Assembly: GCF_001625215.2 (NCBI RefSeq)
Contig: NC_030387.2
Location: 31,643,606-31,707,605, forward strand
Source of the DNA: Daucus carota subsp. sativus
Taxonomy: Eukaryota > Streptophyta > Magnoliopsida > Apiales > Apiaceae
Reading direction: 5' to 3'
DNA: 64,000 nucleotides
Positions 24,633-35,684 of the stretch are shown here, in pieces. Position numbers and translations under genes: made by a program. How positions within the stretch are numbered: the first letter of the stretch is position 1; each line of letters starts with the position of its first letter. Below the pieces are notes generated by a model. That model had not been told where the DNA came from. It saw only the letters and a program-made list of their open reading frames with translations, and ran no database searches.

Positions 24633-27009
24633 TCAACTGGATGAAATTGGGTGAAGAGGTTTGTCTGTTCGAATGAAATCATAGGAGAGGATTCCGAGCA
24701 ATGTTCCTGTTACAGGGCCAACAATGTACACCCAGAGTCCCTTGTAAACTGAACTTGCAACTGCAGGGCCAATAGTCCTTGCAGGGTTCATCGATCCTCC
24801 TGATACTGGTCTGCAAATCCTCGATTCCTTACTTATCTCATTATAAAACAAAATATTACGTTGCTCCCTCCGTCCTCCAAGATTCTTTACAACGGGGACG
24901 GAGGACGCGTTTCTGTGATTTATGGTTTCATAAGTTATTTTAATGTTTAAATTTTCATACCAAGAAAATAATTTTAATAAGTTATAAAATTTTATTATTT
25001 TATACGAGTCTCAATTACGTGCCAAGGAGTGGAAAAGCCCCGTAAAAAAATGAGAGGTTCGGAGGGAGTATTGTTTATATGGAAGTACCCTTTGATCGAC
25101 TCAGGTGCTTACCCTGCTAATATCGATGTTATGCACACTGCAGAACCTACTGCAACACCTCCCAGGTCACCTATCTGTAACATTGGATGAAGTCATCCAG
25201 AATGCGAGGCAAAAGATTAGTTAGCAGTACATGCATAAAATTGACAACAACTGTGATTATGAAGTCATTAGGCTCTTACAGCCGCGGTGTCGGTGGAAAC
25301 GGCCGAAGCTATGAACATCATAGAAAATGTAACAACAATCTCCATGATGAGAGCTTGAGAGTCAGATCCGGATGGGGTTGTAGTGCCTAAATTTTTAATG
25401 GGATGCAGTATGACCCGAAGCGTGAATGCTGCACTTAGAGCTCCTGTTAGTTGTCCTAGTACATACACTGGAACCTGAACACATAACATTATTCTTGCTT
25501 TAGCATCAACGGAGAAGACAGAATTACAATGTATCTTCACGCATAGTTCATATATCCACCCTTGTTTATTCTATTTGTAAACCAGTCTTGTCAATTGTCA
25601 TTTTGTGTAAACTAGTTAGTCCAATATAATTAGGATATCTAATAAACAAAGACCATGTTTAAGTCTAAACGAAAAATATCTAAACATTAACTCGGGGCCG
25701 TACCCAACAAGACAAAAGATGATATTTTGAAAAAAAAATGTAAAGTGATTCATAATTCGAACAATCAATATAATTATTAGACGGGAAAAGATAAATTTGT
25801 GATGACAAAGTAATGTAAATTTGACAAGCTACCGATAATAACCTCATTGGTAATGATTTTGTATTTGCTAGTTGTGCCTTGCATGTGCTGTAGTTACTCA
25901 CTCCGTATTGTTTTATTATTTTATAAATCTAAATATTTTGATTATATACAGTTAAAAATATTTTTAAAATTATTTTATAAGTTATAGCAGTTATTATTTA
26001 TTTTTACTTAAATATAAAATTTATAAATAATATATTTTATTATATAATTAAACTGTGCGTCAAAAATTAATTAACACCACTAAAACAAAAAACAAAGAGA
26101 ATATAAAATAATTTTTACTGTCATCCCAAATTCCATTTAATTGGGAAGCAAAGTGGGTGGCCGTATTTGTGGGAGGGTCTTTGGTGAATGGAGACTGGAG
26201 ACCATAAATATAAGGGTACATCCCCCGTTAGTAATTATGAGAATGGTTGGTCTCTTCACTACTACTGCATGTGCCTATCAAACTCACGCATAACTAACAC
26301 GCACACAGAGGAACAGGAGGACACATCGACTCTAGATGACCCTTAATGGATATCAGGTGAGACACATAGACACGTAAACAATTTTACCTGGTCGCAAAAA
26401 ACAAAAATAGTAAGATGGAAGCCGAGGAATGAAGCAGTTGAAACTTACAAAACTCCAAGGAAGATGTCTGAAGGCGGCAAAAGCAAGAGTGACAGCAGGG
26501 TTCATATGTGCACCTGATATGTGTCCAACCGCATAGATCATCACGCTCACTATCAGTCCTCCTGCCAAAGATGCTCCTAGCTTCGCTACCTTGCTTTCGT
26601 CGTTCGCACTCAGCGCCGCCGCTCCACATGTCACAAACACCATCAAGTAGGTGGCTATTATCTCCGCAAACACCTGTGCATAATGCAGATGTCAATAAGA
26701 GCTAGGGAATTAGTATGGCTTATAAGCACGTATAATATGGGCCGTCTAGACAAGCTTAATAAGTTAATAAAATGTTTAGAAAAGAAATAGAAGCTCTGAT
26801 AGAAAAAATATCATTCTCAGCTTCTTAAAAATGCTTTTGCTTATTTAGACAAACGGATTAAGAAAAGCACAAGTCAAACAAACAAGGCTATATGTCACTA
26901 CCTTTTTGAGAAAACCAGGTGGGTACAGATCTCGAAACCTTGCAAGACTAGTGCTTTTATGTTGGACTTGCTTTCTGTCTTCGATCGACAATACTGATTC
27001 AAGCGTCAT
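24633..27009 (-). CDS. NIP-III aquaporin, probable silicic acid/boric acid channel (Lsi1-like)
   Basis: Five exons on the minus strand: 27009-26902, 26673-26449, 25474-25280, 25174-25113, 24810-24633. They total 768 nt, giving 255 residues, and all introns have GT-AG borders. This is a six-helix MIP channel with both pore motifs: [13 protein letters not shown] (first NPA) and [14 protein letters not shown] (second NPA). The aromatic/Arg filter reads Gly (in ASLAGGLIV), Ser (in VCITSILAG), Gly (SGGSMNPAR) and Arg. This G-S-G-R set defines NIP subgroup III, which includes rice Lsi1/NIP2;1. Exactly 108 residues separate the two NPA motifs, the spacing reported for silicon-permeable members. The protein should sit in the plasma membrane and pass silicic acid and similar small neutral solutes. 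The N-terminus (36 residues before helix 1) and the C-tail ([10 protein letters not shown]) are short. No lesion was found. Function is inferred by family, not shown. Confidence 0.93.
24864..25068. mobile_element. Stowaway-like MITE in NIP intron 4
   Basis: The left end CTCCCTCCGTCC and the right end GGTTCGGAGGGAG are inverted complements with mismatches. TA follows the right end, and the left flank is degenerate (TG). It is about 205 bp, located between the last two exons of the aquaporin gene. It should be spliced out and has no coding capacity. Confidence 0.6.
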
Positions 27010-27144
27010 TGCTAAATGATTGCTAAATGGGAACTTAGATACGGATTGAAGTCTAAACTTCCGTCGTAAAAAGCCTGCTTATTGCAGTGAGCAGGCCAAA
27101 AGACTGTGGTGGGTACTATAATATATGTACTTTTGATGGTGTAA

Positions 27145-27518
27145 GAGCATCTCTAAGAGCCTCCTTGTTGACTCCTAAATATAATATAAAAAATGTGGCT
27201 CTTAGTAATTTAAGACAAAGTTAAGAGTGTAAACTCCAACAATACTCTCTACATCTCTTCTCTATTTCATATTTTATTCATATATTGGGCTCCACTATAA
27301 CAAAAGAGAGGGAAAGATGGAGGTTGATTGGAGGGAATGATTTTTTTATTGTGAAAAAATAAGTTAAGAGTCATGTGGTGGCTCTTAACTTTGAGGAGAG
27401 AGGAGAGAGAAACAAGAGGCTCTTAAGATTTAAGAGCCACTTAAGAGTCTCTTGGAGCAACATTTTGATTCTCCCTCCTCAAATCTCAAGTTAGGAGCCT
27501 AAATGAAGAGTCTCTTGA
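27145..27518. mobile_element. Tourist-like MITE, GAGCATCTC family, copy 1
   Basis: It begins GAGCATCTCTAAGAG directly after TAA. It shares blocks with the next element: GGCTCTTAGTAA-like, AACTCCAA, the GAGAGAG tract and CTCTTAAATTT-like words. Its right end is eroded where it abuts copy 2. It lies about 130 bp upstream of the NIP start codon, so it forms part of that gene's promoter region. Confidence 0.5.
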
Positions 27519-27882
27519 GAGCATCTCCAACGGTACTCCTAAATCATTCCCTAAACAATAATATAAAATGTGGCTCCTAGTAAGTTAATACACCGGAAAA
27601 CGTGAGAACTCCAATGCTACTCTTTATATTTGGCTCCTTATTCACATTTTATATTTATTTTATATAAATGAGAGGAAAAAGTTACCTAAAAGAGAGAGAA
27701 GATTGAAGGAAAAATAATATAATATTGAGTTAGGAGCTACTAGATGCTCTTTAAAAGAAAGGAGAGAGAGTAGGCTCCTAAATTTTTAAAGAGCATCTAG
27801 GAGCCCATTGGAGCACTAAATTTTGATTTGCTCTTAAATTTTAGACTTAGGAGCTTGTTTAGAGAGTCCCTTGGAGTTGCTC
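27519..27882. mobile_element. Tourist-like MITE, GAGCATCTC family, copy 2
   Basis: The left end GAGCATCTCCAACGG and the right end, which reads inversely GAGCAACTCCAAGGG, agree at 12 of 15 positions. The interior matches copy 1 in order and orientation. The two therefore form a head-to-tail pair of related MITEs next to the NIP promoter. Confidence 0.6.
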
Positions 27883-28199
27883 CGAAGATACTCTAAGAAT
27901 GATGTGCATTGATGAATGATATATATAGAGATGATTCAAATCCAGTCTTAATCAATTATCACTATACTATTACTTCATTATTGGCTCTGAGAGAATCTAT
28001 AAGATAAACTCATTTTCCGGTTAGTTAAATATATGCAAATTGTGTTGAAGATATTTTGGGTTACTTGAGTAAAACAAGAGTATTAATGTCTAGGGTTAAA
28101 TAAAAATATACAAGTGTTGGAAGATATTTTGCAATAAGTAAAATAATGGTATGGTCATTCTACAGTAGTCTCTTACTATTAGTTCTAGCGGTTAAGGGT

Positions 28200-28553
28200 C
28201 TGTTTGGGAGTGCTGTTAAAAATTGATGTGCTGTCAGAAAAAGTGCTGGTAAAATAAGTGCTGTTGTAGAAATCAGATAACTGTTTGGTAATTTTTTTTA
28301 ATATTTACTTATTTTGGGTTATAATATAAAAAAATAATGAATTTGGTGAGGTTTTATAATGAAATTTATAACAGCATTCTACAAAAGCTGAAAAGCAGTT
28401 TTTTCTAAAAGCAGGGGGACCTGCTTTTTCTAACAGCAGCTTTTCAGCTAAAAACTGCTGTTCGGAAAAGCTGCTTTTAGATTTACCAAACAGTTTTCAC
28501 CTGCTTTTCAACAAAAAGCTGCTGTTGCTGTCTGCAACAGCAACCCCAAACAG
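28200..28553. mobile_element. MITE with CTGTTTGGG ends
   Basis: CTGTTTGGGAGTGCTGTT at the left and the complement CTGTTTGGGGTTGCTGTT at the right form an 18-bp inverted repeat with two mismatches. The interior holds many AGCTGCTTTT and AAAAGCAG words in both orientations. The target duplication is not clear, so the superfamily is open. Confidence 0.6.
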
Positions 28554-29119
28554 TATGTCATTTTTCGGGAGTCAAGTGGGTTTAACTATATGGTGAACAA
28601 TGCGACGAATGCTCTCGGATTGCAGTGATAATAAGAAATGAAAATAGGGAAAATATTGAAATACCATGTTATTTTAATAAAATATTGGGTTAAGAACGTA
28701 GATGCTGTATGACTATTATTTATTGAATTATCTCTTTTTTCCTAAAAAAGAATGTACTATTTTCTACCTAACATAAAATTTATTATATTAGTGAAAATAA
28801 TAAAATAAAAGATATGGGAGTCGGGCTCAATAGAGTTGAAAAGAAACATGGAGCTTTTTCTCTCTCAATATTTTTTCAAAAATAAAAATGCTATAAAAAA
28901 CATGTAAAAATGATAGACAAAATATGACTGATTTTTAATATGACCAACGTCAATCATATATAGATTCTAAAGCTAAATATTTAAAAATTTGATTTAATTT
29001 ATACTTCAATTTAATACATCATAACTGTCGCATTACTTAAATCAAATTGCTGAGCATTGTGCTACTAATCTATTATTAATTTTTAAAATGTATCATGCAT
29101 TACATGAAATATATATATA
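28554..29119. other. AT-rich intergenic DNA
   Basis: No gene, RNA or complete element was recognised. The stretch ends in a short (AT)n tract at 29109-29124 that borders the next element. Confidence 0.5.
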
Positions 29120-29650
29120 TATATAGGGGCTTATTCCACTACAAACCACACTCTCATACAAACCTAAAAACCACTATTTCCACTCCCATTTTTGCTATGA
29201 GCACTCCAATCTTTTTATTTTTTATTTTTTTCATTTTTCCGGGGGGGTCCACTGCTGACATCATCTGCCACGTCAGCACCTGCTGACGTGGCACTGCCAC
29301 ATCAGCTGCCATGTCAGCACTGGGTCAGCCCACTGCTGACGTGGCAGATGACGTGGCAGTGCCACGTCAGCAGGTGCTGACGTGGCAGATGACGTGGCAC
29401 TGCCACGTCAGCAGTGGGTGTGACCCAGTGCTGACGTGGCAGTGCCACGTCAGCAGTGGGGGACCCCCTGCGCTGACGTGGCGTGGTGACGTGGCGGGGT
29501 GGAAAGTGTAAGTTTGGGGAAGTTGATGGCAAAGCTAGGGGGGGTGATATTGTTAGTTTTTAAGAGTTTGGGGGAATATTTGTTTAGTTTTGAAATTGGT
29601 TTTTAGGTTTTTATGATAAAGTTGGTTTGTATTTGAACAAATCCCTATAT
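29120..29650. mobile_element. MITE with TATATAGGG ends carrying a TGACGTGGC array
   Basis: The left end (TATATAGGGGCTTATTCCAC, then ACAAAC) and the inverse of the right end (TATATAGGGATTTGTTCAAA, then TACAAAC) form an inverted repeat of about 27 bp. The same end type bounds the element at 30355-30698, so this is a family. The interior at 29267-29495 is far more GC-rich than the surroundings. It holds twelve exact copies of TGACGTGGC or its complement, plus two degenerate ones, many arranged as back-to-back palindromes. There is no coding capacity. Its frames on both strands are open only because the repeat lacks stops. Confidence 0.65.
29267..29495. repeat. palindromic array of TGACGTGGC/GCCACGTCA motifs
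   Basis: Exact motif starts are 29267, 29284, 29337, 29349, 29361, 29378, 29390, 29402, 29432, 29444, 29474 and 29487. Variants GCCACATCA and GCCATGTCA lie at about 29296 and 29308. Neighbouring copies alternate in orientation with AGATG, AGT or ACT between them, giving long imperfect hairpins. The core ACGTGGC is the classical bZIP C/G-box hybrid (ABRE-like) site. Whether the array is bound in vivo is unknown. Confidence 0.9.
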
Positions 29651-29651
29651 A

Positions 29652-30353
29652 TCTATACTATACTATAATAAGCCAACATGGGTATAATTTGTAGTCCTAG
29701 ATTTTAGTTATATTTTTTGGTTTGGTACTCTCCTTTTGGTACTACAACTCTACAAATGTGGAGTCTATTAGTCTTACATTGTTAAACAGTTTCAAATATT
29801 AAAAACACTTCTAACAATATCTTATCATATAATATTTCATTAAAAAATTTATAATGATGTTATAAATAAAATTATAAATAATAATTTTGAATATCTTTTT
29901 TTAACAAGAAACTTTATATAACTCTTTTTAACTTTAACGTGTTCTATATCAATATAAACACCACACATTACATAACCCTTTCAAATTCTAATCTTAAAAG
30001 TTTCTGTTGTCAAAAAAATCAACATTACAGAATTATGTTGAAATTCGATTGATTAGATTACTGAGTCTTTCAAATGTATTACAAGATCGTCTATGTTTGG
30101 AAAAAATTTAAATTTTCTGATTTTTTTAATTTTTAAATCTACATGTACTAAAATCGGATTAAATGTATTATATATATATAGGGTTTGTCCATTTTCAAGT
30201 AATCGGGAGAGAATATAATCAGTCGAATAATATAATTTAGTTAAATTCAATCTATTAATATTAAAATACTAATAAAATGACGTTAAAATTTAAATATAAA
30301 TAATAAATTACGAACTATATACCCGCCCGTGCTTCGCACGGGTTAAAGGTTAG
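29652..30353 (+). mobile_element. non-autonomous Helitron (702 bp)
   Basis: It starts TCTATACTATACTATAATAA right after an A and ends TTAG right before a T, the A/T insertion rule of Helitrons. Eleven bases before the end is a perfect hairpin, CCCGTGC-TTC-GCACGGG (30326-30342). There is no coding capacity. It is inserted in TATATA sequence between two members of the TATATAGGG MITE family. The 3' tetranucleotide is TTAG rather than the usual CTRR. Confidence 0.8.
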
Positions 30354-30354
30354 T

Positions 30355-30690
30355 ATATATAGGGTCCTACTCTGGTACAAACCATCTTAGCGTACAAACT
30401 ACAAACTAAAATTAAAAAGTCTCTAAATCAAATCGAAATATAGCACATATGGTATGGAAATTGATCGTTGCGAGATGAACAAAAATACAGTGAAGTCGGA
30501 TTTCAAAAAAAGTTCACCGATTAACGGGAAAATTCAAATTAAAAACGGAGGGGAATCTGCGGATCATGTGTGACAGGGTGTATATTAACTGGTGTGTGGT
30601 TGCCCCTGCGGGGCCATTGGATTAGATTCATCCAAGGGCTTATATTGAGTTTGTAGTTTGTACACTAACTTAGTTTGTATTTGAGCACTT

Positions 30691-30698
<8 letters not shown>
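30355..30698. mobile_element. second MITE of the TATATAGGG family
   Basis: The left end (TATATAGGGTCCTACTCTGG, then TACAAAC) and the inverse of the right end (TATATAGGGAAGTGCTCAAA, then TACAAAC) match the family seen at 29120-29650. The interior is unrelated to the TGACGTGGC array. The right end runs into a (TA)n tract up to about 30740. Confidence 0.6.

Positions 30699-30740
<42 letters not shown>
30694..30740. repeat. (TA)n microsatellite
   Basis: An almost uninterrupted AT dinucleotide tract of about 45 bp lies at the right border of the MITE, consistent with a TA-rich preferred target. Confidence 0.9.
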
Positions 30741-30742
<2 letters not shown>

Positions 30743-31023
30743 CATTTATGATATATGTTATATTTATTAAAATCGATAGCATCCTAGAAACTCTAATCAA
30801 CTTTACAATATTTTATCAATAATTCACATAAAATCAAAAACAAACATGATCCACTAAAATTTATATAATATATAAAATTTAATAAAATCCCAGCTAAATA
30901 CGAGTCCTCGTCCAACTTTCCATCCAACTTTCACTTTTATGTTACACTTTACAAACACTAATCTTTAACGATCTATAACGCAAATTATTTAGTTTACTAT
31001 TGGCATATCCAACCTAATAATAT

Positions 31024-32707
31024 GAGTAAACTGCAAGACGTGTACATGTAGTTTGCACAAACTTTAAAGTGTGTATCTGAAGTAGCCGAGTTGCATATTG
31101 TGTACCCAAAGTTTCCGAGATGCTGCAACATGTGTACCTCACGTTAACTGCCGTTAACCCTCTGTTAAGTTGCTTGTGAAGGGTGTGAAAGATGGGTGGC
31201 TAAAGTGTAAGTTGGCAAGTGTCCATGCTGACGCCCTACTTCTGTTCTAAATATTTTAATCATCAAATTAATATAACTTTTTAATTCATCATATCTTTAA
31301 ATGTGATTGTTTTGTGCTCTAATTAAAATAAATTTAATATAAATAAATCTAATATCGTTTAATATAATTTTTTGTCTCTAGGTCTAATTATCGATCGGCA
31401 AAATTTTAATTTTTTGATTCTCAAGATAGAGATAGATGACCAAATAACTTCAATTTAGAGATTAAAATTAAATTTTAATACATTTTATTAAAAATTATTA
31501 AACATAATTTCTTTAATACTTCATATTTCAAAAAATATATTTCATAATAAGAGTCGATCTTTTTTTTCAAATTATATTTTTAAATAATACTTTTGTTCAA
31601 AAATACAATTCTTATGAAAGAATAAGAAAGTGTAAAGCAAAATTTTTGAAACCAATATTTTTAAAATTTATTATATTCAATAATCATATTATGAAAAAGA
31701 GTAAAAAATTTATTCCTTCCGTGTCACTCATTTCATTACAGTTTTTTTCACTGCTTGAAACGTATTTTAAGATATATGTAAAATATAATCTCGGATTTAT
31801 TTTATTTTTTTTGTATAAAAGTTTAAATACTAAATTTTATTTCAATTTTTATAATAATTTATAAATTTATACATTATAGCAGCATTAAATGTGTGTCGAG
31901 CCCTTCCCTTCGAATCCTTCACCTTCTCTGAAACTTGACAAAGTAATCAGAATATGAATTATTTTAATTTATATAAATTTATATAGGTAGATAGGCTTAG
32001 TCTTCAAATTTTTTTTTTATGCTAAATAGTAATATAAATACTCAAAATAATTAATGGCAATAAGTTTTGACAATTTTTTATGTTAAAAGATATACTTTAT
32101 TTATATTCAATTAATTGATACTGAATTTTTCCTACAAATATTTTTTAATATTTTCGACTAATAATTTAATTTGTCATCCTTAAATCTCTATTTTAAAATA
32201 CTCCATCCGTCTCAATTTACGAGTCCCTTTGCTTTTCGAGAAGTCAAATTGACTAATTTTTGACCAACTATTAAAAAATATTTATTTATTATTTTAGAAA
32301 ATAGAAAGTTACATATTAAAATAGTCTAGATTTACTTTTTGATGATATTTTTTATAAAAAAAATTCAATTATATAATATATATAAATTTTAGTAATATAA
32401 TTTTGACTAGTCAAAATTCAAAAAGGATACGTATATTGAGACGAAGGGAGTATATGAATTTGCAGTAATGTTTTAAATTAATAACACAAAATATTAATTC
32501 TGGAAGTAAATGCGTGAACAAATTTATGCGTGAATGAACGTTCAGTGAACTTAGTGAATAGTTAACAGCAAACTTGACGGCAATCTAACAGAAGTACACA
32601 TATGGTAGGAGAACCTAAAACTGAGGTACATATTTTGCATTATTGAAACATTGGGTACACATTTTGCAGTTTGTCCAAATTCAAGGCACACGATATGCAG
32701 TTTACTC
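31024..32707. mobile_element. Mutator-like non-autonomous element (1684 bp) with perfect 9-bp target duplication
   Basis: The ends are GAGTAAACTGCA and the exact inverse TGCAGTTTACTC. Weaker similarity extends inward: GTGTAC and AGTTTGCACAAACTTT on the left correspond to GTACACA and AGTTTGTCCAAATTC on the right. TAATAATAT flanks both sides (31015-31023 and 32708-32716), the 9-bp duplication typical of MULEs. The interior is AT-rich, encodes no transposase and contains a Stowaway MITE. Confidence 0.8.
32211..32450. mobile_element. Stowaway-like MITE nested in the MULE
   Basis: The ends CTCCATCCGTCTCAAT and ATTGAGACGAAGGGAG are imperfect inverse complements. TA flanks both sides (32209-32210 and 32451-32452). 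It is 240 bp with no coding capacity. Its position inside the MULE makes it the younger insertion. Confidence 0.8.
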
Positions 32708-33208
32708 TAATAATATCTTTACCTATATTTCTTCACTTAAGTTAGCTTTGACGTTCTCTTCCATTTTCCTTGCCCAAAATGTTTAGGTAAAAGAATTGAA
32801 GCAGGTCCGCTTTCTGCCTATACTGGTCACTCACATCTGGATATGGTTTTAAATGAAATTTATTTATAATTTTCTGACCCGGAAGGAACCATCATTATAA
32901 ATCTATTATATCTACTTCTATATATTAAAAGGGAACCATGGGCAAAAAGAGCAAGAAAAATGCTTGTGAAATTACATATAAGCCCTTAGTTTTCACAGAA
33001 TTTCGATTATATCCCCGTCCGTTATACCCGAATGTAACGATGTACTCGAGACCCAGAGAGTAACCGGATCGTTTTTCGCTGAACTCTTTCATTTTCTTCA
33101 GGCTCAACAAACAGATGTTAGGATTTTTCAAAAAGAGTCTATGAAGTACATAATTTATAGGTCATCTACACTACACAGTGCATCGGAAACCTCTCATAAA
33201 CCCGAAAA

Positions 33209-33983
33209 ATGGCAGCTCTTCAATTGCGTCGTTTCCGTCAAATCTCTCACTTTCTCCCCTATTATTTCCCAGGTTTAGCTTCTATTTCTTTATTTTTTTC
33301 GTGTTTTATTGCTGATTAGTGTTTCTTATTTTTCAATTAAATAGTTAGTTTGCAATATGTATCTGAATTAGTGAATATATATGTGGTTTGTGATTCGTAT
33401 AATGCTTAATAGTGGTTTGCATTTGGTAATTAGGTTATATATATGGACCGTTAAGGCGAAACAACGGCTTATTACATTATGATATGCTCTTTTTGACTCA
33501 TATGCAGCATACGGTTTTGTACCCAGTGATATTGAGAACCAACTTGGTGTATGTTATTACATCTGGATAGGAGTTTTCCCTGTTCTGAATTTTGTGACAA
33601 GTGTATATATGCCTATATGAATCAACTACTAAGCTATATGTTTATTTTTAACCCAATCAGGGATATGTCAATTCACAGTGGGTATATTTGAAGAGAACTC
33701 TTTTTGATGCGTTGAAATCTGTGGCATGGAGAAAAGGGATTGCTCGTCGGGCCCCAGGTATGATTTTTTCTGGTTTTGGATAGTTATAACATATGAGTCA
33801 ATAGAATTATATTAAGTACCATGAGAACATATTATCAAGTGGTATATCTGTTTTAATGACTAGAGTGTTAGACTTGAGAAATGAAGGACAAAACTAACAA
33901 CTTATTTTTGCATTAGATACACCTACAAAGGACTGCATATTAAGTAGCAAAGAGCCAACAGAACATGAACTTGTACTCTCTGG
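33209..33983 (+). pseudogene. unrecognised exon-like fragments inside the Helitron
   Basis: ATG 33209 opens MAALQLRRFRQISHFLPYYF, up to a possible donor at 33273. Further exon-like pieces with AG and GT borders are about 33508-33546 (YGFVPSDIENQL), 33662-33757 (YVNSQWVYLKRTLFDALKSV, then AWRKGIARRAP) and 33916-33983 (TPTKDCILSSKEPTEHELVL). Joining them at the visible borders does not keep one phase, so the unit is broken or mis-assigned. The first piece is basic and hydrophobic like an organelle-targeting leader. I recognise no family. Its co-orientation with the NOI exon downstream fits capture by the Helitron. Confidence 0.35.
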
Positions 33984-34090
33984 GTATGTTTCTTTTTCCT
34001 TGTAATAACATATTATTTTTACATATATCTTTTTTATTTTAAGATTTTGTTGTGGTTAGTATATGATTTTAATTGAGAAAAAAATTGCAG

Positions 34091-34291
34091 GAATTCAAAA
34101 AAATCCATGTTCCAGCATTTGGGAGCTGGGATTGCAATGATGATCTTCCGTTTACACAGAGCTTTGAGTCAGCAAGACAAGCTGGACTCCTGCATAGCAG
34201 CTACTCCGAAGATCGTGATCTCTATGTCACTGGTGACTTGTACCAAAATGATGTTGTCACTCTGGCCACAATTGTTGTTCCCCGACGCAGG
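34091..34291 (+). pseudogene. captured exon of a NOI/RIN4-like plant protein
   Basis: An exon-like segment with a clean acceptor (TTGCAG before 34091) and donor (CAGG then GTAAGA after 34291), open throughout. It encodes VPAFGSWDCNDDLPFTQSFE, then SARQAGLLHSSYSEDRDLYV and GDLYQNDVVTLATIVVPRRR. The V-P-x-F-G-x-W and P-[FY]-T-x-x-F-E pattern is that of NOI domains, known from RIN4-family proteins that bind membranes and immune regulators. No start codon or remaining gene body is in place. It is read here as a captured fragment carried by the Helitron rather than a working gene. Whether it is transcribed as part of a chimeric RNA is unknown. Confidence 0.6.
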
Positions 34292-35684
34292 GTAAGAATT
34301 CCAACTCTTAAGGGTATGTTTCTCATCTGCTCTCTGCTTTGTTTCAAATATCTAACCTTTAAAATATTTATTTTGTTTATTTAGAAAAGTGTGAATCTTT
34401 AGCAATAATTATATATAGTTGGTCACTGTTATCAACATATTATTTCTTTTGTTTATGTAAATTGAGTGTTTTGTGGTCATAACTAAACCCAATTCAGACT
34501 TTTTAGGCTCAATTTCACTGATTTCTTCAAGATTTTCTTTGGAGCATATTGTAGCACAACGCAGAAAAGCTTTTTTTTTTTTTAATTAAGCAAAGAGACT
34601 TTTTGTCACTTGTGTAATAAATAACAAAGAACATGTTAGTAATTCACTAATTATTAAATTATAATTATCTGTTTGTAGAAGAGGAGATATGGGTTGTTTT
34701 CCTGCTGCTTGAGGCCATCTTGTGATTTGTGAGAAACCAATGACAACTTAGAAGACTTTCTGAGATGCATCATATGCCTACATGCAAAAGAATGATGGCA
34801 GACAACATAGTTGTGACTAAAACCATTTTAAGCTTTTATATTTTGATGCAGCTATGTATCAAAGAGCAGAGGTAATTTTTTCATCTAATCTGATTTTCTC
34901 AGCCTTAGGCACAAGTATATGAAAATAGAAACCAGAGATTTTACATGAATGCGGGCTATTAGCCTACAAAGACATCTTCAGGGATATTTTAGAAACAAAG
35001 GCATTTGATAATTTATATAAAACCTCTGATTGACCATATATCTTTTGGGTCTACTTAAATCGTGTACTTACCTGTTCATTTTGATGGCCTGTCTCATGCT
35101 AGAGTAAAAAGGCATTCTCATCAACTTAATTTCCGTCTGTTCATTACTGTGAAGATACAATGGATATGACTAGCAGTGTTTTGTTTTTATTTTGAAAATA
35201 GAGTGTTAGGCACATTGTGATTATTGCTGAGGATTGCACTTAATTTTAAAAGTTTTTCTTGGATAGTTTAAACTTAAGATTTCGATGACACATGATTTCA
35301 TGAGTTCTTCTGTGAATCATGAACTGAAGTTTCGCGGAAAAAAATTTATAAATGTCGAATGTGTATGTAAAACTTGCAAGTTCAATTATAAATATGCACT
35401 ATTATTTCACATTTGTGTGCATCTTTTTTAATTTTATCTAATGGATAATTTGTTAGTAAACTATGTTTTGTTCCATTATTAAGTGATATCAGATCATTAA
35501 ATACGAGTGCATTATAAGTCCCAAAAATATTTGATCATTAAAGCAGAGAATATTGAGTTTTATCCCTTAGTTTTCTCTTTACTCCCTCTCAAGGCAACTA
35601 GGAATCAGCATTTTTTTTCCTCTGCACACTCCTTTTTACACTATTGTCTGTTTGATGATCATCTTCTATAAATGGATTTGGCAG

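Noticed and set aside
29267-29495. Regular repeats suggesting a CRISPR-like array
   Set aside because: Units are 9 bp, alternate in orientation and have 3-20 bp gaps, and this is plant nuclear DNA. It is a palindromic motif array, not a CRISPR.
29311-29532. Open frames on both strands in the TGACGTGGC array (repetitive TWQMTWHCHVSSG-like protein)
   Set aside because: They are open only because the repeat unit lacks stops. The array lies within a non-coding MITE.
31646-31864. 72-codon frame rich in Phe/Lys/Ile
   Set aside because: It is the translation of A/T-rich DNA inside the Mutator-like element. No transposase motif.
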